DNA of 64,000 nt from JASLEW01 sp035544875 (lineage in GTDB: Bacteria > Acidobacteriota > Thermoanaerobaculia > Multivoradales > UBA5704), in contig DASZZP010000079.1 in assembly GCA_035544875.1 (NCBI GenBank), forward strand, positions 1 through 64,000, read 5' to 3'. Positions 8,655-18,213 of this stretch are shown one piece after another. The notes below the pieces were generated by a model. The model made no database searches. It was not told the DNA's origin and saw only the letters and a list, made by a program, of their open reading frames with translations. The first letter of the stretch is position 1, and each line of letters begins with the position of its first letter. Position numbers and translations under genes: made by a program.

Positions 8655-9275
8655 TTACCGCGCCAGAAACGGCGGGCCGAAGTCTGCGACGCCGGTGGCG
8701 CGCGCGAACGCGATGATCTGCTTGGCGAGCGCCAGCAGGTCCGCCGGGCACTCCGGCGACGTCCCGCCGTTGAGCTCGATGATCACCAGCGATCTCCGCA
8801 GGAGGATCCCATACCAGGTGATTTCGTACACTCCGGTGGTGTGCAGTACGTCGAAATTGACGACCGAGCAGCGGTCGCTGCGCACCCCGATGTGCGTGTC
8901 GGTGAGCGCCTGGAGCAAGGCGGCGTAGTCGGCCGCCGCCGCGACGCCGGTGAACCGGGTGGCCAGCCATTCGTTCTCGCCCGGCACCGCCGTCTTGTTG
9001 GCCACACTGTTGGCCATCACCGTGCGGTCCCTGGCGACAAAGAGGTCCTGGTTCCAGTAGTAGGAACCGTGCGCGGATTCCACGTGATCGAGCCGCACGC
9101 GGAGCAAGGCGGGGACGCCCGGGATGGGCGGCGCCGCCTCTGCTGCTGCGCCGGTCTCTGTCGAGGCCGTGCCGCCGCGCTCCGCCGTCAGGCCGCCTCC
9201 GACCTCGGCCTGGCCCTCGCCGGCCAGGGCCGCAAGCAGAGAAACCCACATCGCCAATCTGAGCTTGTGTGACAC
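8655..9275 (-). CDS. Small secreted protein of unknown function
   Basis: Encodes 206 residues from a GTG start at 9275, preceded by AAGGAGGAG about five bases upstream; the first in-frame ATG is nine codons later and would remove the basic N-region of the signal peptide (SHKLRLAMWVSLLAALAGEGQA). The mature part has an Ala/Thr-rich stretch to about residue 50, then a compact domain with YYWNQDLFVARDRTVM, two Cys (RCSVVNF and SPECPADL) and a C-terminal amphipathic helix. I do not recognise the family. The Cys pair and signal peptide suggest a periplasmic or exported disulfide-bonded protein. It is divergent from typA, with a 435-bp gap. Confidence 0.7.
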   Translation of the reverse strand: MSHKLRLAMWVSLLAALAGEGQAEVGGGLTAERGGTASTETGAAAEAAPPIPGVPALLRVRLDHVESAHGSYYWNQDLFVARDRTVMANSVANKTAVPGENEWLATRFTGVAAAADYAALLQALTDTHIGVRSDRCSVVNFDVLHTTGVYEITWYGILLRRSLVIIELNGGTSPECPADLLALAKQIIAFARATGVADFGPPFLAR

Positions 9276-9362
9276 CGCTCCTCCTTCTGGTGGGAGATAC
9301 GCCGCCTCCCTGCAGCACCAACCTTCTCTATTGCAAGCGTACGGCCGCCCTCCGGGGACCGT

Positions 9363-9464
9363 CCATGCCCGAACGGCGCGCACCTCTACGTCGCCGACAG
9401 CGCGGACAACCTGCCGGACAATCTGGTGGTCGTGTTCGACGTGGCTCACCCCTCCGGGGAGTAG
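9363..9464 (+). pseudogene. 3' remnant of a beta-propeller (YVTN/NHL-like) repeat gene
   Basis: The frame ending at TAG 9462-9464 reads PNGAHLYVADSADN, then LPDNLVVVFDVAHPSGE and stop. A G-x-x-L-Y-V-A-D motif followed by a short loop and L-V-V-F-D-V is typical of the strands of NHL/YVTN beta-propeller repeats. No start codon or upstream propeller repeats remain, so it is at most a decayed tail. A chance reading frame in GC-rich DNA cannot be excluded. Confidence 0.3.
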
Positions 9465-9562
9465 GGGCCGCCCCCCACCCCTGGCGCTCAAAGCGAATTT
9501 CGTTCTGCGCCTTGACGTGGGCAGGCCACGAGGACCGGCCCTCTCACCTGTGGTATCCTGCC

Positions 9563-9620
9563 GCGGTTTGATCAAGCGCGCGGGTCCCGCCCGCGGTTTG
9601 ATCAGGTGCGCAGGCGCGGG
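9563..9620 (+). repeat. Dispersed GC-rich repeat (GCGCGGGTCCC family), copy 3
   Basis: Contains a direct duplication of CCGCGGTTTGATCA (9561-9574 and 9591-9604, each followed by AGCGCGCGGG- or GGTGCGCAGG-type sequence). Its centre GCGCGCGGGTCCCGCCCGCG matches the copies at 941-985 and 8251-8298. Confidence 0.5.
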
Positions 9621-9710
9621 TTGTTGCCGCGCTTCCCGCTCCGGAGCCCCTCCCGCCGTTCCCCGCCGCTGGTTCCGTACCGCCGGTGTGCCGAGTCCCG
9701 CCAGTCGATC

Positions 9711-11510
<1,800 letters not shown>

Positions 11511-11538
11511 CCTCCCTCTCTTCGCCCTTTCTTCGGCA

Positions 11539-11553
11539 TATACTGGCGCCAGT
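11539..11553 (+). promoter_or_regulatory. -10 box overlapping a 12-bp palindrome upstream of the first paralogue
   Basis: TATACT at 11539-11544 is a good -10 hexamer. It overlaps the perfect palindrome ACTGGCGCCAGT (11542-11553), which could be an operator. No well-spaced -35 hexamer is visible; TTGACC at 11507-11512 is too far away (26 bp). The half-site TGGCGC recurs in the hairpin at 14755-14775 upstream of the second paralogue. Confidence 0.4.
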
Positions 11554-11579
11554 TTACGGAGAGATAGGAGGAGAGTGCG

Positions 11580-12947
11580 ATGGCTCGATCGGCCTGGAAG
11601 AGGGGGCTAGCCCTGATCTCGGTCCTGCTCGTGGGCGGCTCGCTGCTCGGCGCCCGCCGCGCCGGTGCGGTGATCTGCACCATCGACCAGGTGCCGGCCG
11701 CGACCTTGTTGCTGCCCTACTTCGAGGTCGACCTGAACAATCCGAACGGGCTGACCACCCTGTTCTCGGTCAACAACGCCTCGGCCACAGCGATCCTGAC
11801 CCACGTGACCGTCTGGTCCGACCTGTCGGTGGTGGTGCTCGACTTCGACCTCTACCTGACCGGCTATGATGTGCAGACGGTCAACCTGCGCGACATCTTG
11901 ATCAACGGCAATCTGCCGCAGACCGCAGACTTCCAGGACGACCCGGGCGACAAGATCAGCCCTAAGGGCGTCAAGTCGCAGGACATCAGCTTCCCGGGAT
12001 GCGTTGGCGTGCTGCCGCCGCCAATCCTGAGCGCGGCCTTTGTCACCCATCTGCAGCAGTCGCTGACCGGCAAGGCCGACACGCTCTTCAATGGGTTGTG
12101 CTTCGCCCAGAACCTGGGCGACAACATCGCGCGCGGCTACATCACGGTCGACACGGTCAACAACTGTACCCTGCGCTCGCCGGGCGACCTCGGCTACTTC
12201 GCCGCCGGCGGCACTGGCGACACGACCAACCAGAACGTTCTCTGGGGCGATTGGACGATCTTCAACGCCGTGCAGAATTTCGCCGAGGGCGGCGACCTGG
12301 TGCACATCGAGGCGAGCGGCACCAACCCGGCAACCTCGACTTCGGGCCGCTACACCTTCTATGGCCGGTACGATGGATCGGGTCCCAACTTCTTCACCGC
12401 CGTCGACAACCGCGAGCCGCTGGCCACCACGTTCGCCACCCGCTTCGTCACCAGCGGCAACTTCGGCGTCACCTCTCTTCTGGTCTGGCGCGACTCGAAG
12501 AACAACCAGTCGCCGTTCACCTGCCCGGTCAATCCAACCGTTCGTCCCTGCTGGTACCCGCTCGGCCAGGAAGGGATCGTCATCTTCGACGAGCAGGAGA
12601 ACCCCTTCACGCCGGCGGTGCAGCCGATCTCGCCGCAGCCGCCGGGGACCACCTTGATTCCCTTCCCGGCCGAGACGCAGCGCACCCTGGTCAACGGCGC
12701 CAGCTTCCCGGTGCCGTTCAACTTCGGCTGGCTCTTCCTCGACTTGAACTTTACCGCGGCAACGGTGGCGTGCGGTTCCACGCGGCCGCCGGTCGACCCC
12801 GCGGCGGCCCAGGCGTGGGTGATCAACACCCACGACTATTACGGCTCTCCGGGCAACCCCGCGGCCGGGCGCTTCGCGACCGCCATCGACGCCATCCGGC
12901 TCGACAGCGCCTGCAGCCCCCAGCACTTCCTCCCCGGCTCGATCTGA
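11580..12947 (+). CDS. Secreted protein of a tandem paralogue family, copy 1 (unknown function)
   Basis: Encodes 455 residues with a signal peptide ending in A-G-A before VICTIDQVPAATLLLPYFEV. That opening, followed by LTTLFSVNNASATAILTHV and the motif LTGYDVQTVNLRDI, is shared with the genes at 14978, 16613 and 18214, so all four are one family. The alternating hydrophobic and Asn/Thr-rich strands suggest beta-sandwich folds. Several Cys occur in pairs (GLCFAQ, NNCTLRSPGD, FTCPVNPTVRPCW). No catalytic motif was recognised. A strong AGGAGGAG lies four to five bases before the ATG. Its C-terminus differs from the other three copies. The stop codon overlaps the start of the next gene (TGATG), implying co-translation. 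Confidence 0.85.
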   Translation: MARSAWKRGLALISVLLVGGSLLGARRAGAVICTIDQVPAATLLLPYFEVDLNNPNGLTTLFSVNNASATAILTHVTVWSDLSVVVLDFDLYLTGYDVQTVNLRDILINGNLPQTADFQDDPGDKISPKGVKSQDISFPGCVGVLPPPILSAAFVTHLQQSLTGKADTLFNGLCFAQNLGDNIARGYITVDTVNNCTLRSPGDLGYFAAGGTGDTTNQNVLWGDWTIFNAVQNFAEGGDLVHIEASGTNPATSTSGRYTFYGRYDGSGPNFFTAVDNREPLATTFATRFVTSGNFGVTSLLVWRDSKNNQSPFTCPVNPTVRPCWYPLGQEGIVIFDEQENPFTPAVQPISPQPPGTTLIPFPAETQRTLVNGASFPVPFNFGWLFLDLNFTAATVACGSTRPPVDPAAAQAWVINTHDYYGSPGNPAAGRFATAIDAIRLDSACSPQHFLPGSI

Positions 12948-14665
12948 TGCGGCAGGACAACCGGCGCCGGCCACGCCGTTCGCGCGGCGGCGCCGGCGCC
13001 GCCGGCCCCCCTGGCTCACCTGACCCCCCTGGCTCCCCTGGCTCCCCTGGCTCCCCTGGCGGCAATATCGGCCGGCGGGCCGGCCCGCCCGCTCCCGCCG
13101 CCCGGCGCGGGCCGGCCGCGCCGCCGCAGCCTGGCGGGGCGGACGTCGCGGCCGGCCGGGCCGGGCGGGCTGCCGTGGCCAAGCTCGTGCTGGCGGGACT
13201 GGCGGTCGTACTCTTCTATGTTTCGGTGCGGATCGCGGCGCCGGCCCCCTGGTCCTATGACGAGTACTACCACCTCGGGGTGGCGCGCGAGCTGCGGTCG
13301 CACTTCCCGCTGCGCAGCTTTCCCTGGACCCCCTTCTCGCTGCTGAGCGACCGCTTCGCCGATGGGACGCCGCTCTTTCATCTGCTGCTGATGCCGTTCG
13401 CGGCGCTGCCGATCGAGCGCGCGGGGCTGGCCGGCGTCGTCCTCAGCCAGCTGTTCCTAGTCGGCTGCTTCGCCTGGGTGCTCTGGCGCCTGCGGGTGCC
13501 CAGCGCCTATGTCTACCTGCTCGGCCTCGCCACGCTCGGCTCGATGTTCGCGATGCGCTTCGACATGTGCCGCCCGCATCTGCTGCTGATCGGCTTCTCG
13601 GTGCTCCTGCTCGGCCTGCTCGTCTCGGGCGGCCGCCCGCTGGCCCTTTTTGTCAGCTCGGCGCTGTTCGGACTGGCGCACGCCGGCGGCTGGATCGGGA
13701 TCGCCTATGCCGGCGCCTGGGCGTTGGCCGGCCATCTGACCACCGCAAGGACCACGTCGACGGTGGAGGCGCGCCGATTTGTCTGGCGGCCGATGGCCTG
13801 GATCGCCGCCGGCTGGGTGTGCGGCCAGCTGCTCCACCCCAACTTCCCGCAGAATCTGCGCCTGCTGGGCCTGGTCAATCTCGTGATCCCGTTCCAGGCC
13901 AGCCCGGCCGGCAACCTGGCGCTGCGCTCGCAGATCGGCGAGGAGCTGACCGCGCCCGGGCTCGGCATCGTCGCCGAGCAATGGCCGATCTTCCTCGCCC
14001 CCGGCCTGGTTCTGCTGACGCTGCTGCGCGAGCCGCGCCTGCGTACCCGGGCGACGATGACCTCGGCCCTCCTGGCGGCCGGGTTCCTGCTGCTCGGCAG
14101 TCTCATGCTGCGCCGCTTCCTCGAGCTGGGCGCGCCGCTCGGCATTCTCGCCCTGGCGGTCCTCGCCGCGGAGCGCCAGCGCCAGGGGCGCGGCGGCGTG
14201 CTGGGTGGCTGGGGGCCGTGGATCGCCCCGCTGGCGCTCCTGGTCGGTGGTCTGTGGACCTCGGCCACCGTGCGCTCGTACGGCTTCGGCAGCGTGTCGC
14301 CGCCGCAGGAGATGGCGCGCTGGCTGGGTGAGAACGGGAAGCGCGGCGAGCGGGTCTTCACCGCGCAGTGGGCCGACGCGGCACCGCTGTTCTACGCCGC
14401 GCCCCAGCTCCAATCGCTGGTGGCGCTCGATCCGACCCTCTTCTATGCCCGCGACCCGGCGCTCTTTCAGGAGTACGTCGACCTCGTGCAGGGCCGCCGC
14501 CCGGCGCCGGCCGCCGAGGTGCGCGGACGATTCGGGGCGCGCTATGTCACCCTGTGGCGCGTCCCGGTCTTCCAGCGCTTCGCCGAGGAGCTGCTCGCCG
14601 AAGCCGGGGTCAAGACGGTCTACAGTGACCGCTACTACCTGGTCCTCGACCTGGCGCCGCGGTGA
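12947..14665 (+). CDS. Polytopic membrane protein, GT-C glycosyltransferase-like
   Basis: Encodes 572 residues. After a basic, Pro/Gly-rich cytosolic N-terminus of about 80 residues come roughly ten hydrophobic helices and then a soluble C-terminal domain of about 130 residues. The first loop after helix 1 has W-S-Y-D-E-Y-Y-H-L-G-V-A-R-E-L, placed and patterned like the catalytic D-E loop of GT-C enzymes (ArnT/PMT class), which use polyprenyl-phosphate sugars on the outer face of the membrane. This assignment is inference from topology. The ATG overlaps the stop of secreted paralogue 1 by one base, so the enzyme may act on that protein or on surface glycans; genes 2-4 of the array lack such a partner. 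Confidence 0.75.
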   Translation: MRQDNRRRPRRSRGGAGAAGPPGSPDPPGSPGSPGSPGGNIGRRAGPPAPAARRGPAAPPQPGGADVAAGRAGRAAVAKLVLAGLAVVLFYVSVRIAAPAPWSYDEYYHLGVARELRSHFPLRSFPWTPFSLLSDRFADGTPLFHLLLMPFAALPIERAGLAGVVLSQLFLVGCFAWVLWRLRVPSAYVYLLGLATLGSMFAMRFDMCRPHLLLIGFSVLLLGLLVSGGRPLALFVSSALFGLAHAGGWIGIAYAGAWALAGHLTTARTTSTVEARRFVWRPMAWIAAGWVCGQLLHPNFPQNLRLLGLVNLVIPFQASPAGNLALRSQIGEELTAPGLGIVAEQWPIFLAPGLVLLTLLREPRLRTRATMTSALLAAGFLLLGSLMLRRFLELGAPLGILALAVLAAERQRQGRGGVLGGWGPWIAPLALLVGGLWTSATVRSYGFGSVSPPQEMARWLGENGKRGERVFTAQWADAAPLFYAAPQLQSLVALDPTLFYARDPALFQEYVDLVQGRRPAPAAEVRGRFGARYVTLWRVPVFQRFAEELLAEAGVKTVYSDRYYLVLDLAPR

Positions 14666-14977
14666 ATGAGTCGCCCTGTGCCGCCAAGGCGCTCGCAATG
14701 CCAGGCCGCCAGCCCGCCAGGCGGCCGGTGCCGGTTCAGGCCGGCTTGATTCGTTGGCGCTAAACTAAAGCGCCAGAATCCTGAGATTTTCAGGGCGGGG
14801 TTGCAAAGACCGCGATCTTCGGGTAAGGTGTAACCGTTTCCACCTGGCGGAGCTGTGTAGGTCCGCACCCCGTTGTTCGAGTCTGAGCTGATCTGAACCG
14901 CGTGCTTTCGCCGCTCTTGAGCGACCCGCTCGGTGAGCGCCTTGAAGGCGGGCGTACAATTTAAGGAGGAGTCAAGA
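14666..14977. other. 312-bp intergenic region before paralogue 2
   Basis: Holds a 7-bp-stem hairpin at 14755-14775 and a -10-like TACAAT at 14955-14960, followed at once by the Shine-Dalgarno AAGGAGGAG (14963-14971). No -35 hexamer is correctly spaced and no gene was recognised. Confidence 0.5.
14755..14775 (+). terminator. Hairpin after the GT-C-like gene (terminator or operator)
   Basis: Perfect 7-bp stem TGGCGCT / AGCGCCA around the loop AAACTAA, 90 bp after the membrane-protein stop. There is no T-tract behind it, so a terminator role is uncertain. The TGGCGC half-site also forms the palindrome upstream of paralogue 1, so a regulatory site is the alternative. Confidence 0.4.
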
Positions 14978-16330
14978 ATGTCCCGAGCTGCTTTCTGTCT
15001 GGCCCTCGTGGGGATGCTTGCCGTGGTGGCCCCCGCGTCGGCGGTGATCTGCACCATCGACCAAGTGCCGGCCGCGACCCTGCTCCTGCCGTATTTCGAG
15101 GTGGACTTGAGCAACCCGAACGGGCTGACCACCCTGTTCTCCATCAACAACGCCTCGGCCACGGCGATCCTGACTCACGTGACCGTCTGGTCCGACCTGT
15201 CGGTGGTGGTGCTCGACTTCGATATCTACCTGACCGGCTATGACGTGCAGACGATCAACCTGCGCGACATCTTCATCAACGGCATTCTGCCGCAAACCGC
15301 CTCGGCCGGCCAGGACCCGAACGACACCATCAGCCCCAAGGGCCCCAAGTCGCAGGACATCAACTTCGCGAGCTGCACCGGCGTGCTGCCGCCGCCACCC
15401 ATCAGCGCGGCCTTTGTCAACCACATGCAACAGGCGCTGACCGGCAAGTCCGACGCGCTCTTCGGCGGCCTGTGCTTCGCCCAGAACCTGGGCGACAACA
15501 TCGCGCGCGGCTACATCACGGTCGACACGGTCAACAGCTGCACCCTGCGCTCGCCGGGCGACCTCGGCTACTTCGGCGCCGGCGGCAGTGGCGACGTGAC
15601 CAACCAGAACGTCCTTTGGGGCGATTGGGCGATCGTCAACGCGGCGCAGAACTTCGCCCAGGGCGGCGACCTGGTGCACATCGAGGCGGCTCCCAGCGTA
15701 GGTGCCGGCACCGGTGGTGGCGGTAACTGGGGAACCTACGGCTCCGATCCGGCGACCACGACCTCGGGCCGCTACACCTTCTATGGCCGTTACACCGGAT
15801 TGGGCCCCAACTTCTTCACCGCCATCGACAACCGTGAGCCGCTGGCCACCACCTTCGCCACCCGCTTCCTGAACGGTGGCACCTTCAGCGGCGGCACCTC
15901 GCTGCTGGTCTGGCGCGACTCGAAGGTCAACCAGTCCCCGTTCGCCTGCCCGGTCAATCCAACCGTTCGTCCCTGCTGGTACCCGCTGGGCCAGGAAGGG
16001 ATCGTCATCTTCGACGAGCAGGAGAACCCCTTCACGCCGACGGTGCAGCCGATCTCGCCGCAGCCGCCGGGGACCACCCTGATTCCGTTCCCGGCCGAGA
16101 CGCAGCGCACCGTGGTCAACGGCGCCAGCTTCCCGGTGCCGTTCAACTTCGGCTGGCTCTTCCTTGACCTCAACACAACCGTGGCTTGCGCTGCCACCCG
16201 GCCGCCGGTCGACCCGGCAGCGGCCCAGGCCTACGTCGTCTCGACGCTCGCCTCGAACGGCCACTTCGCGGTCGGCATCGACGCGATCAAGCTCGACAGC
16301 GCCTGCGCTGCCAACCACTTCGTGCCCTAG
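14978..16330 (+). CDS. Secreted protein of a tandem paralogue family, copy 2 (unknown function)
   Basis: Encodes 450 residues. The signal peptide MSRAAFCLALVGMLAVVAPASA precedes the family opening VICTIDQVPAATLLLPYFEV. It carries the allele QTASAGQDPNDTISPKG, shared with copy 4 and different from copies 1 and 3, and an extra Gly-rich insertion (VGAGTGGGGNWGTYG, about residues 236-250) absent from the others. The C-terminal part (RFLNGGTFSGGTS to LDSACAANHFVP) is nearly identical to copies 3 and 4. ATG 14978 follows AAGGAGGAG with six bases between. A hairpin terminator follows at 16361. Confidence 0.85.
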   Translation: MSRAAFCLALVGMLAVVAPASAVICTIDQVPAATLLLPYFEVDLSNPNGLTTLFSINNASATAILTHVTVWSDLSVVVLDFDIYLTGYDVQTINLRDIFINGILPQTASAGQDPNDTISPKGPKSQDINFASCTGVLPPPPISAAFVNHMQQALTGKSDALFGGLCFAQNLGDNIARGYITVDTVNSCTLRSPGDLGYFGAGGSGDVTNQNVLWGDWAIVNAAQNFAQGGDLVHIEAAPSVGAGTGGGGNWGTYGSDPATTTSGRYTFYGRYTGLGPNFFTAIDNREPLATTFATRFLNGGTFSGGTSLLVWRDSKVNQSPFACPVNPTVRPCWYPLGQEGIVIFDEQENPFTPTVQPISPQPPGTTLIPFPAETQRTVVNGASFPVPFNFGWLFLDLNTTVACAATRPPVDPAAAQAYVVSTLASNGHFAVGIDAIKLDSACAANHFVP

Positions 16331-16360
16331 TCTCCAGCCCCTGGTGGGCCCGCCTGACCT

Positions 16361-16389
16361 GACCCCCGCGTCCTCATGGCGCGGGGGTC
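16361..16389 (+). terminator. Hairpin terminator after paralogue 2
   Basis: Stem GACCCCCGCG / CGCGGGGGTC (10 bp) with loop TCCTCATGG, 30 bp after the stop codon. The same hairpin, with 12-bp stems, follows copies 3 and 4. It has no clean T-run (followed by ACCTCG). Confidence 0.65.
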
Positions 16390-16612
16390 ACCTCGTACCT
16401 GCCGCCTTGCAAAAGGCGGCCGCCTTGATATAGCCTTGCTCCGTCTTGCCGTAGTGGAAGCCTCAGGGCCCGCCGCCGCCGTCGCGACGCCAGGTTGCCC
16501 GCGATGCTCGCGGCTGGGGCGCGAGCGGAACCTCGGTGCGGTTCGCAGCTCAGCGAGCCTCACCCGGCGAGCGAGTGGTAGGTTGATTTCGAAAAAGCAA
16601 GGAGGAGAGAAA

Positions 16613-17917
16613 ATGTCCCGAGCTGCTTCTTGTTTGGCCCTGGTGGGGATGCTCGCCGCGGTGACGCAGGCGTCGGCGGTGATCTGCACCATCGACCAGG
16701 TGCCGGCCGCGACCCTGCTCTTGCCGTATTTCGAGGTGGACTTGAACAACCCGAACGGGCTGACCACCCTGTTCTCCATCAACAACGCCTCGGCCACGGC
16801 GGTCCTGACCCACGTGACCGTCTGGTCCGACCTGTCGGTGGTGGCGCTCGACTTCGACATCTACCTGACCGGCTATGACGTGCAGACGGTCAACCTGCGC
16901 GACATCTTGATCAACGGCAATCTACCGCAGACCGCAGACCTCCAGGACGACCCGGGCGACAAGATCAGCCCTAAGGGCGTCAAGTCGCAGGACCTCAGCT
17001 TCCCGGGCTGCCCTGGCGTGCTGCCGCCGCCAACCCTGAGCGCGGCCTTTGTCAACCATCTGCAACAGGCGCTGACCGGCAAGGCCGACACGCTCTTCAA
17101 TGGGTTGTGCTTCGCCCAGAACTTGGGTGACAACATCGCGCGCGGCTACATCACGGTCGACACGGTCAACAACTGCACCCTGCGCTCGCCCGGCGACCTC
17201 GGCTACTTCGCCGCCGGCGGCACTGGCGACGCGACCAACCAGAACGTCATTTGGGGCGACTGGGCGATCGTCAACGCGACGCAGAACTTCGCCCAGGGCG
17301 GCGACCTGGTGCATATCGAGGCGGACGCCACCAACCCGGCGACCACGACCTCGGGCCGCTACACCTTCTATGGCCGGTACGATGGATCGGGCCCCAACTT
17401 CTTCACCGCCATCGACAACCGTGAGCCGCTGGCCACCACCTTCGCCACCCGCTTCTTGAACGGCGGCACCTTCAGCGGCGGCACCTCGCTGCTGGTCTGG
17501 CGCGACTCGAAAGTCAACCAGGCCCCGTTCGCCTGCCCGGTCAATCCAACCGTTCGTCCCTGCTGGTACCCGCTGGGCCAGGAAGGGATCGTCATCTTCG
17601 ACGAGCAGGAGAACCCATTCACGCCGACGGTGCAGCCGATCTCGCCGCAGCCGCCGGGACAGACCCTGATTCCGTTCCCGGCCGAGACCCAGCGCACCGT
17701 GGTCAACGGCGCCAGCTTCCCGGTGCCGTTCAACTTCGGCTGGCTCTTCCTCGACCTCAACACGACCGTGGCGTGCGCCGCCACTCGGCCGCCGGTCGAC
17801 CCGGCGGCGGCCCAGGCCTTCGTCGTCTCGACGCTCGCCTCGAACGGCCACTTCGCGGTCGGCATCGACGCGATCAAGCTCGACAGCGCCTGCGCCGCCA
17901 ACCACTTCGTTCCCTAG
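16613..17917 (+). CDS. Secreted protein of a tandem paralogue family, copy 3 (unknown function)
   Basis: Encodes 434 residues with signal peptide MSRAASCLALVGMLAAVTQASA. The middle carries the allele QTADLQDDPGDKISPKG and FNGLCFAQ as in copy 1, while the C-terminal half matches copies 2 and 4; this mosaic indicates recombination between copies. GGAGGAGAG lies just before ATG 16613, and the sequence upstream (GATTTCGAAAA then AAGGAGGAGAGA) is also present before copy 4. The upstream gap also has the perfect palindrome AAGGCGGCCGCCTT (16413-16426), which recurs with one change before copy 4. Function unknown. Confidence 0.85.
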   Translation: MSRAASCLALVGMLAAVTQASAVICTIDQVPAATLLLPYFEVDLNNPNGLTTLFSINNASATAVLTHVTVWSDLSVVALDFDIYLTGYDVQTVNLRDILINGNLPQTADLQDDPGDKISPKGVKSQDLSFPGCPGVLPPPTLSAAFVNHLQQALTGKADTLFNGLCFAQNLGDNIARGYITVDTVNNCTLRSPGDLGYFAAGGTGDATNQNVIWGDWAIVNATQNFAQGGDLVHIEADATNPATTTSGRYTFYGRYDGSGPNFFTAIDNREPLATTFATRFLNGGTFSGGTSLLVWRDSKVNQAPFACPVNPTVRPCWYPLGQEGIVIFDEQENPFTPTVQPISPQPPGQTLIPFPAETQRTVVNGASFPVPFNFGWLFLDLNTTVACAATRPPVDPAAAQAFVVSTLASNGHFAVGIDAIKLDSACAANHFVP

Positions 17918-17946
17918 TCTCCAGCCCCTGCAGGCCCGTCTGACCT

Positions 17947-17975
17947 GACCCCCGCGTCTTCATGACGCGGGGGTC
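17947..17975 (+). terminator. Hairpin terminator after paralogue 3
   Basis: Perfect 12-bp stem GACCCCCGCGTC / GACGCGGGGGTC with loop TTCAT, followed by TTCTC. It begins 30 bp after the stop codon, at the same distance as in the other copies. Confidence 0.72.
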
Positions 17976-18213
17976 TTCTCGTACCTGCCGCCACTCTCCG
18001 ATAGTTAGAGCAGTAAACCAAGAGCTCGACTCTCCAGTTTTCCGACTTTCTAATCAGGTGTGCCTGTTGCGCCCTGTTGCAAAAGGCGGCTGCCTTGATG
18101 TAGCCTCGCCGCGCTTAACCATGGTGGAAGCCTCAGGGCCCGCCGCCGCCGTCGCCGACGCCAACGCCAAGTTGCTCGCGATAGGTGGATTTCGAAAACC
18201 AAGGAGGAGAGAA

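Larger units (their letters stand above)
9276..9710. other. 435-bp intergenic region between divergent genes
   Basis: Holds the 5' region of the minus-strand secreted gene, a short reading-frame remnant resembling the end of a beta-propeller protein (9363-9464), one GC-rich dispersed repeat (9563-9620) and the leader of typA. No convincing sigma-70 promoter for typA was identified by eye. Confidence 0.5.
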
